Part shown: piece by piece, positions 56,119-64,000 of the stretch
How positions within the stretch are numbered: the first letter of the stretch is position 1
How the letters are laid out: each line of letters opens with the position of its first letter
Assembly (NCBI GenBank): GCA_016342755.1
Contig: JAEINS010000017.1
Span: 27,671 to 91,670, forward strand
DNA length: 64,000 bases
Reading direction: 5' to 3'
Origin: Melioribacteraceae bacterium
GTDB lineage: Bacteria > Bacteroidota > Ignavibacteria > Ignavibacteriales > Melioribacteraceae
Notes under the pieces: generated by a model
What the model saw: the letters and a program-made list of their open reading frames with translations, nothing else
The model's database searches: none
What the model was told of the DNA's origin: nothing
Position numbers and translations under genes: made by a program

Positions 56119-58515
56119 ATGTTTTTACAGATTTTATATAATTTTTCGCGAATTTTTAAGTTTATGATATTTATAATATTGGTGAATATTACAAATATAT
56201 ATAGTCAAGCAATATCATTTAGCAATGAATTAAATTCATCGAACCTACCAATAGTTATTATAAATACTAACGGACAGCATATTCTTGATTCTCCCAAAAT
56301 TACTGCCGAGATGGGAATTATTTATAATGGAGAAAATGTACGGAACAACATTTCTGATTCTCTTAATAATTTTCATGGGAATATTGGAATTGAAATAAGA
56401 GGTGCAACTTCTCAATCATTTCCTAAAAAACAATATGGATTTGAAACGAGAGATTCGCTTGAAAACAATTTAAATGTATCGCTGTTAGGAATGCCTGAAG
56501 AAAATGATTGGATATTATCTGCACCTTATAGTGATAAGAGTCTGATTAGAAATGTGCTTGAATATAGATTAGCAAGTGATATTGGCAGATACGCGAGCAG
56601 AACAAAACTTTGTGAACTTGTTTTAAATGGTCAATATCAGGGCGTTTATATTTTAATGGAAAAGATAAAACGTGATAAAGGAAGAGTTAATATTTCCAAA
56701 CTTGATCCGGAAGAGATTAGTGGAGATGATGTAACCGGCGGTTATATTTTGAAAATCGATAAATTTATAGGTGATGATTTAGGAGGCTGGAGATCTGCCT
56801 TTCCAGTTGATGACGAAAGTGGGAAATTATTTTTTCAATATCATTATCCCAATCCCACAGAAATTGTAAGTGAACAGGAAGAGTATATTGAGAATTATAT
56901 GTACAAGTTTGAGGAAATTTTATCCAGTGATGATTTTTCCGATTCTGTAAATGGATATGCAAAATATATAGATGTGGATTCCTTCATTGATTATTTTCTA
57001 TTAACCGAACTATCAAAAAATATTGATGGTTATAGACTCAGTACATTTTTATATAAAGATAGAGGCAGTAAAGGCGGCAAGTTAACAATGGGTCCCATGT
57101 GGGATTACAATTTGGCATTTGGCAATGCTGATTACTTTAACGGATTTGAAACATCAGGTTGGTGGAAAGATAGTTATTATGGAGGTATGAATGATATTCC
57201 ATTTTGGTGGGACAGACTTTTCCAAGATAAAAATTTCACAAATCGAGTTGAAGAACGTTGGGAATCTTTAAGACAAAATGAATTTAGTTCAAATAGAATC
57301 TTTTCTTTGATAGATAGTCTCACAACTGAACTTAATGAATCACAAGTAAGAAACTTTAAACGATGGCCGGTATTGGGATATTATGTTTGGCCAAACTATT
57401 TTATTGGAAATTCATATAACGAAGAAATTACATACTTGAAAGAATGGATCACTGATAGATTAAATTGGATGGATGAAAATATTAAAATTCAAATTGATAA
57501 TGAAATTATAGATGACCAAGGAGAATTTGCCTTACAATTTAACGGAACAGGCAACTTTGTAAACTGTGGGAATCATGAATCAATAAGTATCAGCGGAAAT
57601 GAACTAACTTTAGAAGCATGGATTAAGGCAGATAAGTGGAAGCAATATTCTCATCAAGGTGTCATTATAGCAAATGATAATATGGGATGGAATGAGGATT
57701 TTGGATATGCTCTACGCTGTGGCGATAATGGACAAATAGATTTTGTAGTTGGTGATGGAAAGTGGCATGAACTTCATTCCAATGCTGGAGTATTATCATT
57801 AAATCAATGGAATCATATCGCAGCTACATACAACGGTAACAAAATGAAAATATATGTTAACGGTAAACTTAAAATTTCAAAAACAGATAAATTTGAAATT
57901 TCCAAATCTCCTAAAAATCTATTTATTGGCTCTTCCCCTTCAGATTTCTCAAGATGTTTTTCTGGTGAAATTGATGACGTAAGGATATGGAATGTTTGTC
58001 GTACAGAAGATGAATTAAATTCTGCTATGAATGTTGGGATAGAAAAGTCTGCACATGGTTTAGCTGGATATTGGAGATTTAATGAAGGAAGTACTCAGAC
58101 AACTAAAGATAAAATCGGCAATAATAATGGAACTTTGGGAACAGTAAAAGCTGATGATGATGCTGATCCAATATGGGTATCTGCAAATGATCTACCAGTA
58201 AGTATCGAAATATCTGATAATTCAATTCCCAATGATTTTGTGTTAAAACAAAATTATCCAAATCCGTTTAATCCAGTTACAACAATAGAATATTCAATTC
58301 ATGTAGGGACAAGTAGTGGCTTGTCCTTACCAACAACAAAATTGACTATTTACGATGTTTTAGGAAACGAAATAAAAACTCTTGTTAACAAAGAACAATC
58401 AGCCGGAAATTATAAAGTAAAGTTTGATGCATCACACTTTGCCAGTGGAACTTATTTTTATCAGATGAGATCTGGTAGTTTTATTCAAACAAAAAAACTT
58501 ATATTAATAAAATAA
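56119..58515 (+). CDS. CotH-family protein with LamG and T9SS sorting domains
   Basis: A 798-residue secreted protein. After a hydrophobic leader (about 13-30), a CotH domain (about 45-430) shows GIEIRGATSQSFPKKQYGFE, LLGMPEENDWILSAPYSDKS, GVYILMEKIKRD, TGGYILKIDKF and MGPMWDYNLAFGN, all typical of the family. CotH proteins include atypical protein kinases of spore coats; their role in glycan loci is unknown. A LamG/concanavalin-like domain (about 475-650) and a T9SS sorting domain (LKQNYPNPFNPVTT) follow. The sorting domain carries a 10-12 residue insertion (HVGTSSGLSLPT) between its first two strands, encoded by a palindromic DNA element. The GH85 gene follows 19 bases later, so the two are co-transcribed. 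Confidence 0.85.
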   Translation: MFLQILYNFSRIFKFMIFIILVNITNIYSQAISFSNELNSSNLPIVIINTNGQHILDSPKITAEMGIIYNGENVRNNISDSLNNFHGNIGIEIRGATSQSFPKKQYGFETRDSLENNLNVSLLGMPEENDWILSAPYSDKSLIRNVLEYRLASDIGRYASRTKLCELVLNGQYQGVYILMEKIKRDKGRVNISKLDPEEISGDDVTGGYILKIDKFIGDDLGGWRSAFPVDDESGKLFFQYHYPNPTEIVSEQEEYIENYMYKFEEILSSDDFSDSVNGYAKYIDVDSFIDYFLLTELSKNIDGYRLSTFLYKDRGSKGGKLTMGPMWDYNLAFGNADYFNGFETSGWWKDSYYGGMNDIPFWWDRLFQDKNFTNRVEERWESLRQNEFSSNRIFSLIDSLTTELNESQVRNFKRWPVLGYYVWPNYFIGNSYNEEITYLKEWITDRLNWMDENIKIQIDNEIIDDQGEFALQFNGTGNFVNCGNHESISISGNELTLEAWIKADKWKQYSHQGVIIANDNMGWNEDFGYALRCGDNGQIDFVVGDGKWHELHSNAGVLSLNQWNHIAATYNGNKMKIYVNGKLKISKTDKFEISKSPKNLFIGSSPSDFSRCFSGEIDDVRIWNVCRTEDELNSAMNVGIEKSAHGLAGYWRFNEGSTQTTKDKIGNNNGTLGTVKADDDADPIWVSANDLPVSIEISDNSIPNDFVLKQNYPNPFNPVTTIEYSIHVGTSSGLSLPTTKLTIYDVLGNEIKTLVNKEQSAGNYKVKFDASHFASGTYFYQMRSGSFIQTKKLILIK
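58307..58326 (+). repeat. Short palindromic element inserted in the CotH sorting-domain coding sequence
   Basis: GGACAAG and CTTGTCC arms with a 6-base centre, preceded by GTAG. It encodes extra residues absent from the matching place in the sorting domains of the neighbouring GH85 and GH18-like proteins. It looks like an in-frame insertion of a small dispersed palindrome. Confidence 0.45.
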
Positions 58516-58534
58516 TTGAATTTTAAGGAACCAA

Positions 58535-61408
58535 ATGGATAAACTAATCTTTATCAAAAATTTAATTTTAGTAATAATAATATTTTGTTCTTCCCTATTT
58601 GGGCAGCATATAACTGCTCCATATCTGTTTCCAGAAGATATACTTAAATGGAGTTCTGATGATATAGTGTCTCAATACAATGTAAGCTCAGTACCTTTAG
58701 CAGAAAGATTTACAAATCCTAACACCAGAGTAAATCCATTTGCATCTAATGATGAAATGAAATTTATGACAATTCCAACAATGAGTAATAGCATTTCTAA
58801 AAGTCCTGCTCAGTATGGTGATTCATTTAATATCTATGCTTTTTCATTTTGGCAGTATATAGATTTAATTATTTACTGGGGCGGATCAGCAGCCGAAGGG
58901 ATAATCGTTCCTCCAACAGCAGAGGTTACCGATGCTGCACATCGTAACGGCGTGCAAATCCTCGGAACACTTTTCTTTCCTCCAGTTCATTATGGCGGCG
59001 ATATAAAATGGTTAGATCAATTATTAACAAAAGAAAATGAAAAATTCCCTATTGCTGATAAGATGATTGAAATGGCGGAATATTTTAAGTTTGACGGCTG
59101 GTTTATAAATCAGGAAACTCATGGTACTAATCCTGAGCATGCTGAATTAATGTTAGAATTTATAGAGTATATAAAAATGAATTCCAATCTTTATGTAATG
59201 TGGTATGATGCAATGACAATCGATGGCAAAATGGAATGGCAAGGTCAGTTAACCAATAAAAACTATTCTTATATAAGTGATGAAGAAAGCTTTGCAAACT
59301 CAATGTTCGTCGACTTCAGATGGAAGAGAAATGAAAATAGTATTACAAATACTTTAGCATTTGCGAATGAACATGACTATAATCCATTTGACCTTTATTT
59401 TGGAATTGAAGTTCATGCAAATGGTGAAGTTGATAAAGTGCCTTACAAATGGTTGTTTGATAAAGATAATCCAAGTGAAGTATCATTAGGATTCTTCAAT
59501 CCGGATTTGATTTATTCATCTTCTAAAAACATGGAAGAATTTTATAATAGAGAAAATAAACTATGGTCAGGTATAAATGGAGATCCAAGCAAAACCAAAT
59601 TGGATAATAACTGGCCTGGGACTGCACATTTAGTAGAAGCAAAATCTGTAATTACTAAACTGCCTTTTACAACAAGTTTTAATACAGGACACGGAAAAAA
59701 GTTCTTTGTTGATGGTAAAGTTTATTCTTCAAAAGAATGGTACAATAGAAGTATCCAGGATATTCTTCCAACATGGAGATGGCTGATTGAAGGAAATCCT
59801 AAAACAGTCTCGGCACAATTTAATTGGAGTGATTCATATATAGGAGGATCATCTATTGAGCTTTCTGGAAAACTTTTAAAAGATAATCAAAATGAAATTA
59901 AGCTTTATAAAACTAAGCTCGAAATTTCAGAGAATACAAAATTTGAATTAACATTTAAACAAAATCAAAAGGTTAAAATTAAAGTTGGACTCTCATTCTG
60001 GAAAAGTGAATCGCAATTTAAATATTTTGATATTTCTGATAACAGAAGTAATCAATGGATTACTAAATCTTTTTCACTTGAAAAATTTAAAGATAATAAA
60101 ATTGCACAGATCTCTATTTTATTAAGCTCTGAAAGTGATATTGAGGATGTAAGTGTAAATCTTGGTAATGTAACTATTGCAGATGAGACAATAAAAAAAA
60201 TTAATTCACCAAAAAACTTTGTAGTTGAAAAATTTATTTTTAATGATGCTTATTCTGCCAGAACGTTCTTAAAGTGGGAAAATTCGTCTAATGATATTTT
60301 CACAAACCACATTTTTAGACTTAATGAGAATAAGAAATTAGAATACATCGCTTCGACTCCTAATAATGTAATCCATATTCCAGCTATAGAAAGACGAAAC
60401 GGAGAAACGAAAACGAAACTGTTTATTCAAAGTATTGGAAAGGATTTCCAAAAATCTGAATTAGTTGTAACCGAATTATTTTGGGGAAATGAACCGCCAA
60501 ACAATCCACCAAATTCAAAAATAAATGGACCTTACTTTACTTCCACAAAACAAAAAATTGTGCTAGATGCTTCTCGCTCAACAGATAGAGAAGGTAAAAT
60601 TACTAAGTATGAATGGATTCTAAATGATGAGGTTATAGGTAATAGTGAAAAATTTGAAACATCATTTTCACAAATAGGCACTTTTGATTTGATTCTAAAG
60701 GTGACAGATGAAGGTAATAAATTTGCATATGATACAACTTACCTCTGCGTTCAAGACGCAATTGTTACGTTAACACCAGATATATTATATCTTGATTTTG
60801 AAGATCTTAAACATGAATCAAATGAATATAATATCATATACAAGGATTGTAATCAGAGCGAAGGAATTTTCGGGAAGGCGTTGCTTCTAGATGGCAATAA
60901 TTCTTATGGCATGAAAGAAGATTTTAAACCAGAAATGTCAACATTCACAATTGCATTATGGGCATTTGCAAAATCACGACCATCCTGGGCATCATTTGTT
61001 AAAAACTGGGCAGGAGCTCCTGGAGCTTTTCATTTAGGATTAATGAACAATGATGGCGATTTGGAACTTCAAGTTTCACAATCCAACGGGAAGGTACTTT
61101 TTTTACGCGAAGGTAAAGAAAATAAGTTCCCTCTTAAGGAATGGCAGTTTATAAGTTTTGTTGCTAATGGTGAAGATATTATTTTATATAGAAACGGTAT
61201 CGAAGTTGACAGAGAAAAATATGATGGAACTTTGAAAACCTCTTTTAATAAATTAGGTATTGGAGCTAAACCAAGTGAATTTAAGATTCTTCCTAAAAAT
61301 ACAGCTGGTCTATGGGATGGAATGCTCGATGAAATTAAAATTTATAGCAGAGCATTGAACGCTTCAGAAATAAAAAAACTTCACAGTAAAAGTAAAATTC
61401 AGGACTAA
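58535..61408 (+). CDS. Second GH85 endo-beta-N-acetylglucosaminidase, without sorting domain
   Basis: A 957-residue ENGase with signal peptide (about 1-24, ending SSLFGQ). The GH85 domain (about 30-430) shows FSFWQYIDLIIYWGG, DAAHRNGVQILGTLFF and FKFDGWFINQETHG, with the Asn192/Glu194 pair. A jelly-roll module (about 440-560), a fibronectin-like stretch, a PKD-like domain (about 655-745, SRSTDREGKITKYEW) and a C-terminal LamG domain (about 750-950) follow. It ends LHSKSKIQD with no T9SS domain and no lipobox, so it may stay in the periplasm and process imported glycans. The paralogue at 49560-53390 carries a sorting signal. It follows the CotH gene by 19 bases and is convergent with the second GH92 gene. 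Confidence 0.92.
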   Translation: MDKLIFIKNLILVIIIFCSSLFGQHITAPYLFPEDILKWSSDDIVSQYNVSSVPLAERFTNPNTRVNPFASNDEMKFMTIPTMSNSISKSPAQYGDSFNIYAFSFWQYIDLIIYWGGSAAEGIIVPPTAEVTDAAHRNGVQILGTLFFPPVHYGGDIKWLDQLLTKENEKFPIADKMIEMAEYFKFDGWFINQETHGTNPEHAELMLEFIEYIKMNSNLYVMWYDAMTIDGKMEWQGQLTNKNYSYISDEESFANSMFVDFRWKRNENSITNTLAFANEHDYNPFDLYFGIEVHANGEVDKVPYKWLFDKDNPSEVSLGFFNPDLIYSSSKNMEEFYNRENKLWSGINGDPSKTKLDNNWPGTAHLVEAKSVITKLPFTTSFNTGHGKKFFVDGKVYSSKEWYNRSIQDILPTWRWLIEGNPKTVSAQFNWSDSYIGGSSIELSGKLLKDNQNEIKLYKTKLEISENTKFELTFKQNQKVKIKVGLSFWKSESQFKYFDISDNRSNQWITKSFSLEKFKDNKIAQISILLSSESDIEDVSVNLGNVTIADETIKKINSPKNFVVEKFIFNDAYSARTFLKWENSSNDIFTNHIFRLNENKKLEYIASTPNNVIHIPAIERRNGETKTKLFIQSIGKDFQKSELVVTELFWGNEPPNNPPNSKINGPYFTSTKQKIVLDASRSTDREGKITKYEWILNDEVIGNSEKFETSFSQIGTFDLILKVTDEGNKFAYDTTYLCVQDAIVTLTPDILYLDFEDLKHESNEYNIIYKDCNQSEGIFGKALLLDGNNSYGMKEDFKPEMSTFTIALWAFAKSRPSWASFVKNWAGAPGAFHLGLMNNDGDLELQVSQSNGKVLFLREGKENKFPLKEWQFISFVANGEDIILYRNGIEVDREKYDGTLKTSFNKLGIGAKPSEFKILPKNTAGLWDGMLDEIKIYSRALNASEIKKLHSKSKIQD

Positions 61409-61440
61409 AAAAATAGTGACAACTCGCGAGTTGTCACTAT
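61407..61440 (-). terminator. Terminator built on a perfect 28-base palindrome
   Basis: Positions 61413-61440 form a perfect palindrome with 14-base arms meeting at CGCG. On the minus strand it is followed by a T-run (61412-61407), giving a strong terminator for the GH92 gene. On the plus strand the following bases are A/T mixed, so termination of the GH85 unit is plausible but weaker. It may be a member of a dispersed palindromic repeat family. Confidence 0.8.
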
Positions 61441-61449
61441 AAAATAAAA

Positions 61450-63753
61450 TTATTTTTCATCCGAGAAAGAATATGGGAAATCCACTTTGTTAACACCACG
61501 ATTTTCATTTGGTTTATCAGACATCTTTAATTTCATACTTCCACCAGATTGTAGAACCGAATGTTTGATATAATTCTTAGAAGATTCATTTCCGTTAATC
61601 ATCACTTTATCCAGATAAACATTTTTACTTGAATTATTCTCAGAATCAATCACAAATTTCTTTCCATCCTCCATTGTTAATTCAACTTTATTGAAAATTG
61701 GAGAACCTAAAACATACTCGTCTGTTCCAGGGCAAACCGGATAAAATCCAATTGCAGAGAAAACATACCACGCAGAAGTTTGTCCGTTATCTTCGTCACC
61801 GCAAAGTCCGTCTGGCGTTGGAGTATATAGAATGTCCATCACTTCCCTGGCTCTCTGCTGAGCTTTCCAAGGTTGTCCTGAATAATTATAAAGATAAATA
61901 CCATGCTGTATTGGCTGATTACCGTGTGCATATTGTCCCATTCCGGCAATTAGCATTTCTGTTATCTCATGAATTTGTTGTCCATAATATGAATAATCAA
62001 ATTTGGGAGGTGCTGTGAAAACCGAATCCAGTTTTGCATTGAATCTATCGTATCCACCCATTAAATCTATTAAACCAGCGAAGTCATGGAAAACACTCCA
62101 TGTATAATGCCATGAAGATCCCTCAGTAAATGCATCGCCCCATTTTTCTGGTACAAACGGAGACTGCCAAGAACCATCTTCATTTTTACCACGCATAAAG
62201 TTTGTTGATTTATCAAACACATTTTTATAATTCATACAGCTTTTTTTGAATCTACCAATTTCAGATTGAGGTTTTCCTAGTTTCTCTGCTACTTTCATTA
62301 GGTTAAAATCCGCAAGAGTATATTCTAAAGTTCTAGCAACGTTTTCATTTATACCTACATCGTAAGGAATGTATCCCAATTCATTATAATAGTGAGCTCC
62401 TTTTCGGCCAACAGAATTAAGCGGACCTTCATTTTCATAATTTTTTAACATTGCTTCGTAAAGAACTTCCATATCGTAATCAGAAATTCCTTTAAGGTAT
62501 GAATCGCCAATGTTAACAGACGAATTTGAACCAATCATACAATCTCTATGACCAGGACTAGCCCATTCCGGTAACCAGCCGCTTTCTTTGTAAGTGTTAG
62601 CTAAACCCTGCATGATCTTGGAATTTAAATCTGGGTACATTAAAGTATAAAATGGAAATACAGCCCTGAATGTATCCCAAAAACCATTATCAGTAAACAT
62701 ATACCCGGGTAATACTTTCCCATTGTAAGGACTGTAATGAATTACTTCATCTTTAGCATTTATTTCATAAAACTTTCTTGGGAACAATAATAATCGGTAA
62801 AGTGCAGTATAAAAGTTTACTAACTCTTTTTCAGTTCTACTTTCAACCTTAATTCTGCCAAGTTCCTTATTCCATGCTTCATTTGCTTTTTTCTTAATTG
62901 AGCAAAAACTTTCATCCCCAATTTCTCTTGCAAGATTTAACTCCGCTTGTTTGTAGCTAATAAAAGATGAGGAAACTTTAACAATAATTTCTCTCTTCTT
63001 ATTTCCTTGGAATTTAATTACCGCACCAACATGCTCTCCTTCTCTAGAAAGTTCACCTTCGTACAATCCATTATCATCCCAAGTAGACGCGAGTTCCACC
63101 TCAGTATCAAATTCCATTACAAAATAATTATGAAAGTTTTCAGGAACTCCGCCGCTGTTATATCTGCAGTAGCCAGTTACTTTTTTGTTATCCGGCGATA
63201 TTTTGACCATAGATCCTTTAGTAAAAGCATCAACAACTAAATACTGATCTTTATCCGCAGGAAATGAAATTCTGAAAATTGCTGATCTTTCAGTTGGAGT
63301 TAATTCTACCCATGTATCATAATCAGCTAGATATACCTTATAGTATCCGGGATTAACAGTTTCCCTTTTATGGCTGAACCAAGACATTCTTGACTCTTGA
63401 TCATATTTCAATTCACCAACAACAGGCATAATTGAGAATGTCCCATAATCATTTATCCATGCTGATGGCTGATGAGTCTGACGAAATCCTCTAATTTTGT
63501 ATTTATCATAGGAGTACATCCACCCATCACCCATTTTACCAGTGTACGGTGTCCAGAAATTCATCCCCCAAGGCAAAGCTATTGCAGGATATGTATTTCC
63601 ATTTGATAATTGAAACTCAGAGTCGGTTCCAATTCTAGGCTCAACCCATTTTGTTAAATCACCTGAGCTTTCTATTTGTGCTAAGGTATAGTTAGAAAAA
63701 ATACAAAGTAGAATAATTATCAAATAGAATTTAATAGAGAATCGTCTAAGCAT
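61450..63753 (-). CDS. Second GH92 alpha-mannosidase, secreted
   Basis: A 767-residue GH92 protein with a cleavable signal peptide (ending NYTLAQ) and no lipobox or sorting domain, so periplasmic. Family marks are WVEPRIGTDSEFQLSNGNTYPAIALPWG, FTEGSSWHYTWSVFHD (general-acid Glu), YAHGNQPIQHGIYLY and DNGQTSAWYVFSAIGFYPV. At sites that set the +1 subsite of alpha-1,2 enzymes it differs from the paralogue at 41147-43345: HGNQP replaces HGNEP, and DGWMYSYD replaces WDWTSGYH. It therefore probably cuts another linkage such as alpha-1,3 or alpha-1,6. The ATG at 63753 is used because GAGGT lies five bases upstream; the GTG at 63759 overlaps that site. Confidence 0.93.
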   Translation of the reverse strand: MLRRFSIKFYLIIILLCIFSNYTLAQIESSGDLTKWVEPRIGTDSEFQLSNGNTYPAIALPWGMNFWTPYTGKMGDGWMYSYDKYKIRGFRQTHQPSAWINDYGTFSIMPVVGELKYDQESRMSWFSHKRETVNPGYYKVYLADYDTWVELTPTERSAIFRISFPADKDQYLVVDAFTKGSMVKISPDNKKVTGYCRYNSGGVPENFHNYFVMEFDTEVELASTWDDNGLYEGELSREGEHVGAVIKFQGNKKREIIVKVSSSFISYKQAELNLAREIGDESFCSIKKKANEAWNKELGRIKVESRTEKELVNFYTALYRLLLFPRKFYEINAKDEVIHYSPYNGKVLPGYMFTDNGFWDTFRAVFPFYTLMYPDLNSKIMQGLANTYKESGWLPEWASPGHRDCMIGSNSSVNIGDSYLKGISDYDMEVLYEAMLKNYENEGPLNSVGRKGAHYYNELGYIPYDVGINENVARTLEYTLADFNLMKVAEKLGKPQSEIGRFKKSCMNYKNVFDKSTNFMRGKNEDGSWQSPFVPEKWGDAFTEGSSWHYTWSVFHDFAGLIDLMGGYDRFNAKLDSVFTAPPKFDYSYYGQQIHEITEMLIAGMGQYAHGNQPIQHGIYLYNYSGQPWKAQQRAREVMDILYTPTPDGLCGDEDNGQTSAWYVFSAIGFYPVCPGTDEYVLGSPIFNKVELTMEDGKKFVIDSENNSSKNVYLDKVMINGNESSKNYIKHSVLQSGGSMKLKMSDKPNENRGVNKVDFPYSFSDEK

Positions 63754-63759
63754 TGGCAC

Positions 63760-63943
63760 CTCAAAAATTGTTTTAATTTATAAATTAGATTTGCTTTCAG
63801 AAGAAATAAATATACGGATTTTTACTATAAGTTATAATTGCGGATTTACGGAATGGAGAATTTTATACATTATAAAAAAAATTTTGGAATTAGATAGGTA
63901 GTGATATAACAGACATTTTAAATAATCAGAAAAAGCAAAGGGA
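63760..63943. other. Non-coding upstream region of the second GH92 gene
   Basis: AT-rich, no ORF or RNA gene seen. A weak resemblance to the shared near-palindrome (TTTGCTTTC-AGAA-GAAAT, about 63790) is present but has a 4-base centre and was not counted as a copy. Confidence 0.4.
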
Positions 63944-63979
63944 TAAAAAAAACCCTCAGACGCAAAGCGAAAGAGGGTT
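63944..63979 (-). terminator. Rho-independent terminator of a minus-strand gene beyond the right edge
   Basis: On the minus strand AACCCTC (63979-63973 complement) pairs with GAGGGTT (63957-63951 complement) across a 15-base loop and is followed by eight T. A further GCCGGGATTTTTTT at the very edge (63987-64000) looks like the closing half of a second terminator just outside the window. Both imply a gene ending to the right. Confidence 0.65.
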
Positions 63980-64000
63980 ATAAAATAAAAAAATCCCGGC

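Noticed and set aside
63785..63810. A fourth copy of the shared near-palindrome upstream of the second GH92 gene
   Set aside because: The centre is four bases, not three, and the flanks do not match.

Overview
The window is AT-rich DNA from a bacterium of the Bacteroidota/Ignavibacteriota side of the FCB group, most like an ignavibacterium (Ignavibacteriales or Melioribacteraceae). This rests on several secreted proteins ending in a type IX secretion (T9SS) sorting domain with the QNYPNPFNP signature, on PorV/PorQ-like and SusC-like TonB-dependent outer-membrane proteins, and on housekeeping genes of matching type. No taxonomy search was possible, so this is an inference. No tRNA, rRNA, CRISPR array or transposase was found.

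Region 1 (1-21.6 kb) is mostly core genome. It holds the 3' part of a giant Ig-repeat surface protein, a secreted nucleotide pyrophosphatase/phosphodiesterase, an active/inactive pair of M16 peptidases, an unknown membrane-anchored protein, a small outer-membrane barrel, truA, a methyltransferase-like protein, a DUF5683-like protein, mtaB, rpsA and cmk (rpsA has a clear terminator), a GlsB/YeaQ-type membrane protein, an inositol-monophosphatase-family gene, and a lon-msrC-dnaX run closed by a bidirectional terminator.

Region 2 (21.7-63.8 kb) is a 42-kb catabolic island that I read as a complete high-mannose N-glycan utilisation locus. Release enzymes are two PNGase F-like amidases (38977-41022 and a divergent paralogue at 27945-30014), two GH85 endo-beta-N-acetylglucosaminidases (49560-53390 and 58535-61408) and a GH18-like endoglycosidase (53454-55907). 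Trimming enzymes are two GH92 alpha-mannosidases (41147-43345 and 61450-63753) and a GH125 exo-alpha-1,6-mannosidase without signal peptide. The remaining Man-beta-1,4-GlcNAc core would be split in the cytoplasm by the GH130 phosphorylase. Transport candidates are a TonB receptor, an SSS symporter and an MFS sugar transporter. A ROK kinase could phosphorylate released sugar, and a ROK repressor (HTH plus a dead kinase fold) could sense it. Also present are a CotH-family protein, a large secreted esterase coupled to a CBM9-like protein, and a SurA-like foldase.

Two things set this locus apart from the classic Bacteroides loci. First, no SusD-like gene is visible: the TonB receptor is followed by a 1158-residue T9SS-sorted protein and a PorV-like barrel. 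Second, most release enzymes carry T9SS sorting domains instead of lipoprotein signals. A near-palindromic site with core TTTTC-NNT-GAAAA lies 70-95 bases upstream of three minus-strand transcription units of the locus (TonB operon, MFS gene, GH18-GH85 pair). At the TonB operon it overlaps a good -35 box, so it is a candidate shared operator.
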